Assembly (NCBI GenBank): GCA_020854055.1
Contig: JADZGD010000036.1
Span: forward strand, 92,966 to 156,965
Reading direction: 5' to 3'
Source of the DNA: Bryobacterales bacterium
GTDB lineage: Bacteria > Acidobacteriota > Terriglobia > Bryobacterales > Bryobacteraceae
Length of the DNA: 64,000 bases
The notes under the pieces are model-generated. The model ran no database searches. It had not been told where the DNA came from and saw only the letters and a list, made by a program, of their open reading frames with translations. The translations under genes were made by a program, and so were the position numbers. Positions 17,268-26,432 of the stretch are shown piece by piece (position 1 is the first letter of the stretch; every line of letters starts with the position of its first letter).

Positions 17268-18149
17268 TTGCGAAGAATCGGTATTCATACCTCGACCGCC
17301 GGTTCGCTGGAGCGGGCTGGAATCAAGGCGGCCGAACTCGGTGCGAACACGTTTCAGATCTTCTCGGCGAGTCCGCGCATGTGGCGTGCGCCGGCGCCCG
17401 CCCGCGCGGCGATCGAGCGTCTGCGGGAGATCCGCCAAGAGCACGATTTAACGCCGCTGGTGATTCATGACAACTATCTGATCAATCTTGCCTCCTCGAA
17501 TGGGGAGATCCTGGGCAAGTCGATCGAAGCGTTCCGCGGCGAACTGGAGCGCGCTATCGCTATCGGAGCCGAATATCTGGTCGTTCATCCGGGCAACTAC
17601 AAAGGCGCCAGCGTGGAGCAGGGAATCGTCACTCTTGCCGAAGCCATGCGGCAGGCCAGCCAGGCATTGGATGGGCGCGCTCCGGCCATTCTGCTCGAAA
17701 ACACCGCCGGCGCCGGAGCGCAACTAGGCGGTAGCTTTCAGCAACTGGCCGCCATTCGCGATGCTGCCCGCGCCGGGGTGTGTTTCGATATCGGTTACTG
17801 TATCGATACCTGCCACCTGCTGGTGTCTGGTCATGACATCGTCACTGCCGCCGGGCTGAACGAAACGCTCGCCGAAATGAAAAGATGGCTCGGCATGGAC
17901 CGTGTCCGGATCATCCATGCCAATGACTCCAAGAAAGGCCTCGGTTCCCGCGTCGACCGGCACGAGAACATCGGTGAAGGTTGCATCGGGCGGGAAGCGT
18001 TCCGCCGCATTCTCAATCATCCCGATTTGCGCGGCAAACCGTTTATCCTCGAGACTCCCGTCGACAACGAGGGCGACGACGCCAAGAACATGGAAGCGTT
18101 GAAAAAGCTATGCCAGAGAAGCCGTACGACCACAAACAAATCGAACTGA
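17268..18149 (+). CDS. nfo: Deoxyribonuclease IV (AP endonuclease)
   Basis: 293 residues from a TTG start that gives RRIGIHTSTAGSLERA. The enzyme cuts DNA 5' of abasic sites using three zinc ions. The metal ligands are all visible: histidines in VIHDNYL and VVHPGNYKG, glutamate in ILLENTAG, Asp/His in IDTCHLLVSGHD, histidine in IIHANDSK, Asp-x-His in VDRHENIGEG, and glutamate in FILETPVD. One oddity is a six-residue insertion before the IDTCH motif, from an 18-bp imperfect tandem duplication (17781-17816). The 3' end overlaps leuS by 40 nt. Confidence 0.94.
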   Translation: MRRIGIHTSTAGSLERAGIKAAELGANTFQIFSASPRMWRAPAPARAAIERLREIRQEHDLTPLVIHDNYLINLASSNGEILGKSIEAFRGELERAIAIGAEYLVVHPGNYKGASVEQGIVTLAEAMRQASQALDGRAPAILLENTAGAGAQLGGSFQQLAAIRDAARAGVCFDIGYCIDTCHLLVSGHDIVTAAGLNETLAEMKRWLGMDRVRIIHANDSKKGLGSRVDRHENIGEGCIGREAFRRILNHPDLRGKPFILETPVDNEGDDAKNMEALKKLCQRSRTTTNKSN

Positions 18150-20572
18150 AATGGTTTGAGCGCTGGCAAAACCAGCCCGATCTTTATAAGGCGGATAGTA
18201 ATTCCAGCCTGCCGAAATACTATGTGCTGGAGATGCTGCCCTACCCCAGCGGTACCCTGCACATCGGCCATATCCGGAACTACTCGATTGGTGACGCCCT
18301 GGCCCGCTACAAGCGAATGCGCGGGTTCAATGTGCTGCATCCCATGGGTTGGGACGCCTTCGGGTTACCCGCTGAGAACGCGGCCATCGCCAACCGGCGC
18401 CATCCGCGCGAATGGACGAGGGCCAACATCGACGAGATGAAGCGCCAGCACCGCCGCATGGCTTTCAGCTACGACTGGAATCGGGAGATTTCCACCTGCG
18501 AACCCGGATACTATCGCTGGAACCAGTGGTTCTTTCTGAAGATGTATGAGCGCGGTCTTGCCTACCGCCGCCAGGCATTGCTCAACTGGTGTCCCAACTG
18601 CGCTACCGTGCTGGCTAATGAGCAGGTGGTGGACGGCTGTTGCTGGCGTCACGAGACAACGCCCGTCGAGCAGCGTGAAATGGTGCAGTGGTTCATTCGC
18701 ATCACCCGCTACGCAGACCAGCTATTGTCCGATATCAAGCAGCTTGAAGACGGCTGGCCGGAACGAGTGCTCACCATGCAGCGCAACTGGATCGGCCGCT
18801 CGGAAGGGACCGAAGTCGATTTCGCGCTCGAAGGCGATCAGCGCAAGATCCGGGTCTTCACCACCCGTGTCGACACCATCTATGGCGCCACCTGCGTCAT
18901 TCTCGCGCCGGAACATCCGTTGGTGACGGATCTGGCCACCGCGGGCGTCCACGCCGAGGTGCGGCGCATGATCGACGCCCGCGGACACAAAGACCCGGGC
19001 GACCTGGAGAAGGAAGGACTCTTCACCGGCCGTTATGCCATCAATCCATTTAACGGCGAGCGCGTCCCCATCTGGGTGGCCAACTTCATCGTGATGGGTT
19101 ACGGCACGGGCGCCATCATGGCGGTTCCGGCGCATGATGAGCGCGATTTTGAATTCTGTAAACAATACGGCATCCCCATCCGGCCCGTGATCCGCCCCGT
19201 GGACGGCGATCTGGCCGATCCGGTGACCATCCGTGAGGCGTTCGCCGACTACGGCATCGTGGAGAATTCGGGCCAATTCAGCGGCCTCGCAAGCGCCGAA
19301 GCCCGGCTGCGGATGAATGAAGCGGCCGGGCGCGCCGGCTTTGGAAGCGCCGCCGTCACCTTCCGCCTCAAGGACTGGGGCGTCAGCCGGCAGCGCTACT
19401 GGGGTACCCCTATCCCGATGATCCATTGTCCCTGCTGCGGCGTGGTTCCGGTACCGGAAGAGGATCTGCCGGTGGTGCTGCCGCTTGACGTCGCTATCAC
19501 CGGCCAGGGCAGTTCTCCCCTCGCGGCGGTGGATGCCTTCATGAATGTCCCCTGCCCCAAATGCGGAACTGCCGCCCGGCGCGAGAGCGACACCATGGAC
19601 ACTTTTATTGATTCGTCCTGGTACTTTTACCGCTATTGTGATCCGGACAACGCCGGCGCGCCATTCGACACCCAGTCCGCCGCCTACTGGTTCCCTATCG
19701 ACCAGTACATCGGAGGCGTCGAGCACGCAATTCTGCACCTGATCTACTCACGCTTCTGGACAAAGTTCATGCGCGATCTGGGCCTGGTGGCCAACGATGA
19801 GCCGGCCACGCGCCTGTTCACCCAGGGCATGGTGATCAAAGACGGCGCCAAAATGTCGAAGTCCAAGGGCAACGTCATTAGTGCCGACCAGATGATTGAG
19901 CGCTTTGGCGCCGATACGGGAAGAGTTTTCGAACTCTTCGCCGCCCCGCCGGAGAAGGACCTGGACTGGACTGACGCCGGCGCCGAAGGCGCCTACCGCT
20001 TCCTCGGCCGCGTCTATCGTTTCCTCACTCGCAATGCGGACAGAGCGCTCGCGGCGCAGCCCGGCGGCGCGTCCCCGAGCGAGAGCGACCGCCGGATCCG
20101 GCGCAAGCTTCACCAGACGCTCAGGAAGGTTACCGAAGACTTTGAAACGCGCTGGCATTTCAACACCTCCATCGCGAAAATCATGGAGTTTGTTAACGAC
20201 CTCTATGCGGCGGAGGCGGACCTTTCGCCGGCCGTCCTGCTGGAGGCGCTGGAGACGCTGGTGCTCATGCTGGAGCCGTTTGCGCCGTATGTCGCTGAAG
20301 AAATGTGGGAACAGTTGGGGCGAACCGGTCCTGTATTCCGCCAACCCTGGCCGGCGTTTGACGCCGGGCTGGCCAGGGAAGAAGAAGCGGAAATTGTCGT
20401 CCAGGTGAATGGAAAGCTGCGGGCGCGCTTCCAGGCCCCTTTCGGTACTCCCCAGGCTACGCTGGAGACGACCGCACTCGGGAATGACAAGATTCAACAG
20501 GCGATCGAGGGCAGGCGGGTCGCAAAAGTGGTTGTCGTGCCCGACAAGCTGGTAAACATTGTTGTGCGATAG
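18110..20572 (+). CDS. leuS: Leucyl-tRNA synthetase
   Basis: 820 residues from the ATG at 18110 (MPEKPYDHKQIELKWFERW), the usual bacterial N-terminus. The start lies inside the nfo coding region, 40 nt before its stop. Class I synthetase motifs are present: PYPSGTLHIGHIRNY (HIGH) and KMSKSKGNVI (KMSKS). The CP1 editing domain (about 225-410) contains GTGAIMAVPAHDERDF, and a zinc-binding CPCCG segment lies near 430. An anticodon-binding helical domain and a small C-terminal domain complete it. The length is slightly short for the family, which is normal for compact bacterial LeuRS. It charges tRNA-Leu in the cytoplasm. Confidence 0.97.
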   Translation: MPEKPYDHKQIELKWFERWQNQPDLYKADSNSSLPKYYVLEMLPYPSGTLHIGHIRNYSIGDALARYKRMRGFNVLHPMGWDAFGLPAENAAIANRRHPREWTRANIDEMKRQHRRMAFSYDWNREISTCEPGYYRWNQWFFLKMYERGLAYRRQALLNWCPNCATVLANEQVVDGCCWRHETTPVEQREMVQWFIRITRYADQLLSDIKQLEDGWPERVLTMQRNWIGRSEGTEVDFALEGDQRKIRVFTTRVDTIYGATCVILAPEHPLVTDLATAGVHAEVRRMIDARGHKDPGDLEKEGLFTGRYAINPFNGERVPIWVANFIVMGYGTGAIMAVPAHDERDFEFCKQYGIPIRPVIRPVDGDLADPVTIREAFADYGIVENSGQFSGLASAEARLRMNEAAGRAGFGSAAVTFRLKDWGVSRQRYWGTPIPMIHCPCCGVVPVPEEDLPVVLPLDVAITGQGSSPLAAVDAFMNVPCPKCGTAARRESDTMDTFIDSSWYFYRYCDPDNAGAPFDTQSAAYWFPIDQYIGGVEHAILHLIYSRFWTKFMRDLGLVANDEPATRLFTQGMVIKDGAKMSKSKGNVISADQMIERFGADTGRVFELFAAPPEKDLDWTDAGAEGAYRFLGRVYRFLTRNADRALAAQPGGASPSESDRRIRRKLHQTLRKVTEDFETRWHFNTSIAKIMEFVNDLYAAEADLSPAVLLEALETLVLMLEPFAPYVAEEMWEQLGRTGPVFRQPWPAFDAGLAREEEAEIVVQVNGKLRARFQAPFGTPQATLETTALGNDKIQQAIEGRRVAKVVVVPDKLVNIVVR

Positions 20573-20724
20573 TAGGTAGAGACCGGGACATCCGGTGCAC
20601 TAACGTTTTACTATTTAATTTGGCATGTGGAATCCGGCGCTGCGTTTGGCGACGAAACGCAGTTCGGAGAATCCCGTGGTCAGGCTCGCGCATCTTAGAT
20701 TGCTGAGTAATTCGGCTAACAACT

Positions 20725-21291
20725 ATGAGAACATCCATTCTGCTTTCGCTGATCGTAATTTCATCGTCCGTTCTGATGTTCGCGGCGGACGATCAAGAGG
20801 GCGCTATTAAGGCGAGCGGTAAACCGACGGGTGCGGGACTTTTCGTCAATGGCAAGTACCTCGGACCCGCGGGCCGCTTTTCGGTTGCGGACAAGTACAC
20901 CGTACCCGCCGGTGAGGCTGAAGTGGCTCTGCGGGATCCGCGTTATGAAGAGTACACTACGAAGGTTACAATTCGTCCCGGCAAGACCACCAAAGTTAAG
21001 TACCATTTGAAGAAGCTCCCCACCCCACAGGGTCCGTTCGGACGTCTGCGGTTTGGTGGAGGCGCGGCGGAGTCTTTTATTTCGGTGGCCGCCGGTGATA
21101 CCAGCGCGGTGTATGTAAACGACCGGTTCATGGGCTTTGTCGATGAACTCAATAATCGGGGTGGTGGATTGCTGCTGCCGCCGGGAGAGTACAGCGTTCG
21201 CGTCTCGTCGCCCATGTACGGCGACATCAACCAGAAGGTCACCATTACCGCGAACAAGGTAACTGTAATCCCGCTGAAACAAGCCAAGTAG
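20725..21291 (+). CDS. Secreted protein with two PEGA domains
   Basis: 188 residues. A signal peptide (MRTSILLSLIVISSSVLMFA) is followed by two PEGA-type beta modules. The first (about 30-95) contains GLFVNGKYLGPAGRF and the second (about 110-185) contains AVYVNDRFMGFVDEL and LLLPPGEYSVRVSSP. PEGA modules are surface-exposed beta-sandwich repeats common in Acidobacteria and Bacteroidota and are thought to bind other proteins or glycans. It is a stand-alone gene, with a 152-nt gap after leuS and a strong hairpin 15 nt downstream. Its function is otherwise unknown. Confidence 0.8.
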   Translation: MRTSILLSLIVISSSVLMFAADDQEGAIKASGKPTGAGLFVNGKYLGPAGRFSVADKYTVPAGEAEVALRDPRYEEYTTKVTIRPGKTTKVKYHLKKLPTPQGPFGRLRFGGGAAESFISVAAGDTSAVYVNDRFMGFVDELNNRGGGLLLPPGEYSVRVSSPMYGDINQKVTITANKVTVIPLKQAK

Positions 21292-21305
21292 TTCCTTCGA
21301 ATTTT

Positions 21306-21333
21306 CGGGAGCCGGCGAACGTTCCGGCTCCCG
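21306..21333 (+). terminator. Terminator-like hairpin after the PEGA gene
   Basis: A perfect 10-bp GC-rich stem (CGGGAGCCGG / CCGGCTCCCG) with an 8-nt loop starts 15 nt after the stop codon. No T run follows, so it may stabilise the 3' end rather than terminate alone. Confidence 0.6.
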
Positions 21334-21428
21334 CTACCCACAATCCGTTGCCGCAACTCTGATGGATTGACAGCCCGTCCTTCCGGCGTCGTTGTGTTGC
21401 GTGTTTCGCCTGCCCGCTATTATCCGCG

Positions 21429-21437
21429 TGTTATCCT
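21429..21437 (+). promoter_or_regulatory. Candidate extended -10 for pyruvate carboxylase
   Basis: TGtTATCCT lies 23 nt before the ATG at 21461, predicting a leader of about 17 nt. No Shine-Dalgarno sequence is visible in it. Confidence 0.35.
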
Positions 21438-21460
21438 GAATTCATCCCCACTCTGGTCTC

Positions 21461-24400
21461 ATGCAAAAGCTTTTAGCCCTTAACCGCGGCGAGATCGCGA
21501 TCCGGATCCTGCGCGCAGCCAACGAGCTTGGTCTTCGCACGGTCGCCGTCTATTCCATCGAAGATCGCTTCAGCCTGCATCGGTTCAAGGCCGATGAGGC
21601 GTACGAAATCGGCCAGGGCATGGGTCCGGTTCAGGCTTACCTGGATGTCGAGGGCATTATCGCGCTGGCGCTCGAAAAGGGCGTCGATGCGATTCACCCC
21701 GGCTACGGCTTCCTGGCGGAAAACCCGGCGCTGCCGCGGGCTTGCGAAGAAGCGGGCATCACATACATTGGACCGACGGCCGGACTGCTCGAACGGTTAG
21801 GGGATAAAACCGCCGCCCGCCAAATTGCGATCGATGCCGGCGTGCCGGTGATTCCGGGTAATGAAAAGCCAATCTCCTCGATCGAGGAAGGTCACAGGAT
21901 CGCGGCCGGAATCGGATTCCCGCTGATGATCAAGGCCGCCTTCGGGGGCGGCGGCCGGGGAATGCGAGTGGTGATGTCGGCCGGCGACTTTGCCGCGCGA
22001 TTTGAGGAAGCGCGCCGCGAAGCAGGCGCCGCCTTCGGCAACGATGCCGTCTTCATCGAGCGTTATATCCCCCGCGCAAAGCACGTCGAAGTTCAGATCC
22101 TGGCCGATCACCACGGCAACGTGCTGCACCTGTATGAGCGCGATTGCTCTATCCAGCGCCGCCACCAGAAAGTGGTGGAGATCGCTCCAGCGGTCAATCT
22201 GGCCTCGCGGACGCGCGATGCGATCACCACGGCCGCGGTGCGGTTGGCCCGCGCCGCCGGATACCGTAATGCCGGTACCGTCGAATTTCTGGTGGATGCC
22301 GATACCGGCCACTGGTACTTCATCGAAGTGAATCCGCGCATCCAGGTGGAACACACGGTCACCGAGATGGTTACCGGCATCGATCTTGTCCGGTCCCAGA
22401 TTCTCGTTGCCCAGGGCCATGAACTTTTCGGCGACGCCATGGGTCTGCCGGCGCAGAATGAGATCCCGCTTCACGGCTTCGCCATCCAGTGCCGCATCAC
22501 CACCGAGGATCCGGCCAACCACTTTGTCCCCGACTATGGCCGCATCTTCACCTATCGCTCGCCGGCCGGCTTCGGAATCCGCCTGGACGGCGCCTCCGCC
22601 TTCACCGGCGCGGTGATAACGCCCTACTACGATTCGCTGCTGGTGAAGATTACCGCCTGGGGGCGCGAGTTCCGGCACGCCTGCCAGAGGATGGACCGCG
22701 CCTTGCGCGAGTTCCGCATCCGCGGCGTTAAGACCAACATTCCGTTCCTGGAGAACGTGGTCAACCACCCGATGTTTCAGTCCGGGGAAGCGGTCACATC
22801 GTTCATCGACGAAACACCCGCGCTGTTTCGCTTCGCGCCGCGCCGCGACCGCGCCACCAAAGTGCTCACCTATCTGGGCGAGGTGATTGTCAACGGAAAC
22901 CCGGAGGTGGCGCAGAAACCTCGTCCGGCGGTGCTGCGGCCGGCGCCGGTACCCGCCTATGTCCGGGCGGCGCCGCCATCCGGCACCCGGGACCGCCTGC
23001 GCGAGTTAGGTCCGGCCCGCTTCGCCGAATGGACGCGCGATCAGAAGCAACTGCTGCTTACCGATACGACGTTTCGTGACGCCCACCAGTCGCTGCTCGC
23101 CACCCGTGTCCGCACCTTCGACATGTTGGCCGTCGCCAACTACAAGGCGCAACGGCTGCACAATCTCTACAGCATGGAGATGTGGGGCGGAGCTACGTTT
23201 GACGTCAGCCTGCGCTTCCTGCACGAAGACCCCTGGGCGCGCCTGCGAGCGCTGCGCGAGGCCATCCCCAACGTCTGCTTTCAGATGTTGCTCCGGGCGT
23301 CCAACGCCGTGGGCTACACCGCCTATCCGGACAACGTGGTGGAGACCTTCATCCGTGAAGCCGCCGAACAGGGCATCGATATCTTCCGTGTCTTCGACTC
23401 GCTCAACTGGATGCCAAACCTGAAAGACGCGGTGGAAGCCGTTCTCAAAACGGGCAAGGTCTGCGAAGCGTCGATCTGCTATACGGGCGATATTCTCGAT
23501 CCGGCCCGTGAGAAGTATCCGCTCCAGTACTATGTCCGGCTGGCCAGGGAGCTGGTTTCAATGGGCACCCATATCCTGGGTATCAAGGACATGGCTGGAC
23601 TGCTCCGGCCCTACGCCGCGTGGAAGCTCGTTAAAGCACTGAAAGACGAGGTGGGCGTTCCCATCCACTTCCATACGCACGATACCAGCGGCATCAACGC
23701 GGCTTCCATCCTCAAGGCCTCTGACGCCGGTGTCGATATCGCTGATGCCGCCATTGCCTCGATGAGCGGCACCACCAGCCAACCCAACCTGAACTCGATC
23801 GTCGCCGCGCTCCAACACACGGGGCGCGACACCGGCCTCGACCTGGAAGCGCTCAACCGCGCAGCGGAGTACTGGGAGACCGTTCGTACCTACTATTTGC
23901 CCTTTGATTGCGGCCTGCGCAGCGGCAGCGCCGAAGTTTATCTGCACGAAATGCCCGGCGGCCAGTTCACCAACCTGAAGGAGCAGGCCGAAGCCATGGG
24001 GCTCGGACCCCGCTGGCCGGAGATTGCCCGCGCCTATGCCGATGTCAACCTGGCCTTCGGCGACATTGTCAAGGTGACGCCCTCCAGCAAGGTGGTTGGC
24101 GACATGGCGCTGTTCCTGGTCAGCCACGGTATGACCGTGCGCGAGTTTGAGCGCCTTGGCCCCGATCACACCTTGACGCTGCCCAATTCGGTGGTGGAGA
24201 TGTTTGACGGGGCGCTCGGCCAGCCTGAGGGCGGATGGCCCGCCAGGATCCAGCAAATCGTCCTGCGCGGCGCCCAGCCAAAGACCGGCCGGCCCGGTGA
24301 ACATTTGCAGCCTGTCGATCTCACCCTCGCTGCCGCCGAACTGGAACAGAAGACGTCACAGAAGTGCTCCCCGACGGATCTGATGAGCTATCTGATGTAC

Positions 24401-24898
24401 CCCGACGTCTTCGTTAAGTTTGCCAGGGCCCGTGCATCTTATGGCGACCTGAGCATTCTGCCCACGCCGCAGTTCTTCTACGGCATGAAGAACGGAGAAG
24501 AGGTGACGGTCGGCCTGGAGCCGGGGAAAAACCTGATCATCAAGCTGCTTACCGTTGGCGAGCCCGAGAACGGCTACCGCACGGTATTCTTCGAACTGAA
24601 CGGCCGGCCGCGCGAGGTGAAGATTCGTGACCGCTCCATTAAAGTGGCCGCCGAGGCCCGCGCCAAGGCCGATTCCTCCAATCCCGGCCATGTAGCCGCG
24701 CCGATTCCCGGAGCCGTCACCAGCATCACCGTCGAATTGAACCAGCAGGTGGCGAAGGGCGAAAAGCTCATCGTCATGGAAGCGATGAAGATGCAGACCA
24801 CCGTCTATGCTCCCATCGCCGGCCGCATCGCCCAGAAAAACGTTGCAGTGGGCGCTACCGTGGAGCCGAAGGATCTGTTACTGGTGATCGAACCCTGA
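21461..24898 (+). CDS. pyc: Pyruvate carboxylase
   Basis: 1145 residues, full length for the single-chain enzyme that makes oxaloacetate from pyruvate, bicarbonate and ATP. Domain order: biotin carboxylase (about 1-450, with FGGGGRGMRVV and the EVNPRIQVEHTVTE signature), the carboxyltransferase TIM barrel (about 525-800, with TDTTFRDAHQSLLATR, FHTHDTSG and LRASNAVGYTAYPDN), a PC/OADA region with the tetramerisation segment (to about 1040), and a biotinyl domain ending in VMEAMKMQTTV, where the middle lysine carries biotin. It is anaplerotic and feeds the TCA cycle. It stands alone and converges with a minus-strand gene 19 nt away. Confidence 0.97.
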   Translation: MQKLLALNRGEIAIRILRAANELGLRTVAVYSIEDRFSLHRFKADEAYEIGQGMGPVQAYLDVEGIIALALEKGVDAIHPGYGFLAENPALPRACEEAGITYIGPTAGLLERLGDKTAARQIAIDAGVPVIPGNEKPISSIEEGHRIAAGIGFPLMIKAAFGGGGRGMRVVMSAGDFAARFEEARREAGAAFGNDAVFIERYIPRAKHVEVQILADHHGNVLHLYERDCSIQRRHQKVVEIAPAVNLASRTRDAITTAAVRLARAAGYRNAGTVEFLVDADTGHWYFIEVNPRIQVEHTVTEMVTGIDLVRSQILVAQGHELFGDAMGLPAQNEIPLHGFAIQCRITTEDPANHFVPDYGRIFTYRSPAGFGIRLDGASAFTGAVITPYYDSLLVKITAWGREFRHACQRMDRALREFRIRGVKTNIPFLENVVNHPMFQSGEAVTSFIDETPALFRFAPRRDRATKVLTYLGEVIVNGNPEVAQKPRPAVLRPAPVPAYVRAAPPSGTRDRLRELGPARFAEWTRDQKQLLLTDTTFRDAHQSLLATRVRTFDMLAVANYKAQRLHNLYSMEMWGGATFDVSLRFLHEDPWARLRALREAIPNVCFQMLLRASNAVGYTAYPDNVVETFIREAAEQGIDIFRVFDSLNWMPNLKDAVEAVLKTGKVCEASICYTGDILDPAREKYPLQYYVRLARELVSMGTHILGIKDMAGLLRPYAAWKLVKALKDEVGVPIHFHTHDTSGINAASILKASDAGVDIADAAIASMSGTTSQPNLNSIVAALQHTGRDTGLDLEALNRAAEYWETVRTYYLPFDCGLRSGSAEVYLHEMPGGQFTNLKEQAEAMGLGPRWPEIARAYADVNLAFGDIVKVTPSSKVVGDMALFLVSHGMTVREFERLGPDHTLTLPNSVVEMFDGALGQPEGGWPARIQQIVLRGAQPKTGRPGEHLQPVDLTLAAAELEQKTSQKCSPTDLMSYLMYPDVFVKFARARASYGDLSILPTPQFFYGMKNGEEVTVGLEPGKNLIIKLLTVGEPENGYRTVFFELNGRPREVKIRDRSIKVAAEARAKADSSNPGHVAAPIPGAVTSITVELNQQVAKGEKLIVMEAMKMQTTVYAPIAGRIAQKNVAVGATVEPKDLLLVIEP

Positions 24899-24917
24899 GC
24901 GCGTCCGCCGCGTCCAT

Positions 24918-26081
24918 CTACTTTGCCCCCGCCGCATCGGCGCAGGGCACTGCTTTCGCGCCCAGCATGTAGCAGCCGGCGTTCTCCAGTTCGCCCATCT
25001 GGTTGCCGTTCCAGTTCACCTTGGCGGGCGTGAACTCCGCCGGCAGATTCAACTTCACCTCGCCTACGCCGCGGGTGATGATTAGCAGATCGCGGGAGGA
25101 GGGGTCGAATTCGCCCCGGATCTGGGCTGTCCAATTCTCTTCCCGCCCGGCGATGACTACCCGCGTTTCGATCCGCATGCGGTCCTTGCCTCGTAATATG
25201 GATACGGCAATGGCCCGCTCTTCGTTCATCGATTCGAGCATCTGCTCATAGCCGGCGGCATCGTTGATGGCCTTTCCGCCGAGCGCCACAATCCGGTCTC
25301 CCAGCCTCAGCGGGCCGTTGTAGTTCGCCGGCAGCCAACTGACCACCAGGCCCGGGACCGGCGCCTCCGGATTGTAGCCGAAGTTGCCGATCGCCAGCGA
25401 AGCGCCCGAGCCGGGCTTCACCCGCGTGCTCTCGAGGACATCGTTCTTCTGGGTGGGATCCACTTTGGCGATTTCCAGCCAATAGCAGCGCGTGAAGGGT
25501 AGCAGCCCGGTCTCGCACTCCACCTTGTTAGGGGCCGGATTGCGCCGTTGGCCGTCGAACCAGTCCAGTGGCTCCTTCAGGGTCAGCTTCTCGCCGCGCC
25601 GGGTCTCGAAGCGGAAGCCGGCATCCTTTAACCGTTGTACACTCCAGGCGTTGGTCTTCTCGGTTTCCGGGTTCATCAACCACAGCAGCGGAACATTCCG
25701 CGAATTGGCCGCAAACAGGTGATTGGATTGGATCAGAGCCCGCAAGTTGCCATTCACGGCCACTGCCGCCGCCCACAACTGCGGCAGACGGGAAACGGCA
25801 TAAAACACCGCCGGAGCCGCGTCGCCGATGCCAAGCAGGTAGACACGGTTCCTGTCCACGCCTCCCTTCTGGCACGCATCGTCCACCGCTTTTTGCAGCG
25901 CCAGCGGGTTCAAATCTCCGGTTGGTATGGATAGCTTCCAGCGCAGGTCGGCGGCAATGGCGGCCCATTGGGCCACGGGCGCGGTTGCGTCGCCATCGGG
26001 AACCACCAGCAACGGACTGCCCTCGTCACCCAAACCGGCGGCAGCTCCCGCCAGTAGCCACATCACGATCAAGGTTCGCAT
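24918..26081 (-). CDS. Secreted PDZ protein with an inactive esterase-like domain
   Basis: 387 residues. A signal peptide (MRTLIVMWLLAGAAAGLG) is followed by an alpha/beta-hydrolase-like region (about 20-170) and a PDZ domain (about 235-310: PANYNGPLRLGDRIVALGG). A C-terminal beta region follows. In the nucleophile elbow the expected G-x-S-x-G reads G-I-G-D-A, so the catalytic serine is missing and the domain is probably a non-enzymatic scaffold. The start is supported by GAGGA four bases before the ATG. It lies 7 nt after the small secreted gene upstream, forming a two-gene operon divergent from hom. The hydrolase relationship is inferred from topology and is moderate. Confidence 0.6.
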   Translation of the reverse strand: MRTLIVMWLLAGAAAGLGDEGSPLLVVPDGDATAPVAQWAAIAADLRWKLSIPTGDLNPLALQKAVDDACQKGGVDRNRVYLLGIGDAAPAVFYAVSRLPQLWAAAVAVNGNLRALIQSNHLFAANSRNVPLLWLMNPETEKTNAWSVQRLKDAGFRFETRRGEKLTLKEPLDWFDGQRRNPAPNKVECETGLLPFTRCYWLEIAKVDPTQKNDVLESTRVKPGSGASLAIGNFGYNPEAPVPGLVVSWLPANYNGPLRLGDRIVALGGKAINDAAGYEQMLESMNEERAIAVSILRGKDRMRIETRVVIAGREENWTAQIRGEFDPSSRDLLIITRGVGEVKLNLPAEFTPAKVNWNGNQMGELENAGCYMLGAKAVPCADAAGAK

Positions 26082-26088
26082 TCGATCC

Positions 26089-26409
26089 TCAATACCGGCG
26101 CAGGCGCGAACGGATTTTCCTGGCCAGCTTCTCGATCTCCTCGGTCTTTTTCAGCGTTCCAATCGAAAGCACGGAACTCGGGTTCTTCTCCAGTTCGGCG
26201 TTAAGCTCCTCCGCCAGCTTCAGGAGCCTGCCCGATTCTTCGGTTGCTTTCTTGTACTCAGCCTTCAGAATCTCTTCCCGCTGCAGTTTGCCGTTCGGCA
26301 GGCGCGCATTGCTTTGGATGCTTACATCAACCGGCTCCTGCTCCTGCTGCGGCAGTCCCAACGTTACGGTAAGAGCAAGCAAAATCAGAAGTTTCCAATG
26401 CACTTGCAT
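26089..26409 (-). CDS. Small secreted helical protein
   Basis: I chose the ATG at 26409, which gives the signal peptide MQVHWKLLILLALTVTLG. An ATG five codons upstream would overlap the promoter. The 106-residue product has a short disordered stretch and then charged helices (REEILKAEYKKATEESGRLL and KKTEEIEKLARKIRS), with no known domain. It is the first gene of a two-gene operon. Its -10 element is the reverse strand of the hom -10. Confidence 0.6.
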   Translation of the reverse strand: MQVHWKLLILLALTVTLGLPQQEQEPVDVSIQSNARLPNGKLQREEILKAEYKKATEESGRLLKLAEELNAELEKNPSSVLSIGTLKKTEEIEKLARKIRSRLRRY

Positions 26410-26415
26410 CCTGAC

Positions 26416-26426
26416 TGTTATCATAA
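26416..26426. promoter_or_regulatory. Shared palindromic -10 for two divergent genes
   Basis: The start codons of hom (26433, plus) and the secreted gene (26409, minus) are separated by only 23 bases. In the middle lies GTTATCATAAC, a perfect 11-bp palindrome around one base. Read on the plus strand it gives TGtTATCAT (-10 at 26419-26424), 8 nt before the hom ATG. Read on the minus strand it gives TATGAT (26425-26420), 10 nt before the other ATG. Both mRNAs would be leaderless or nearly so. Confidence 0.6.
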
Positions 26427-26432
26427 CGGGTT

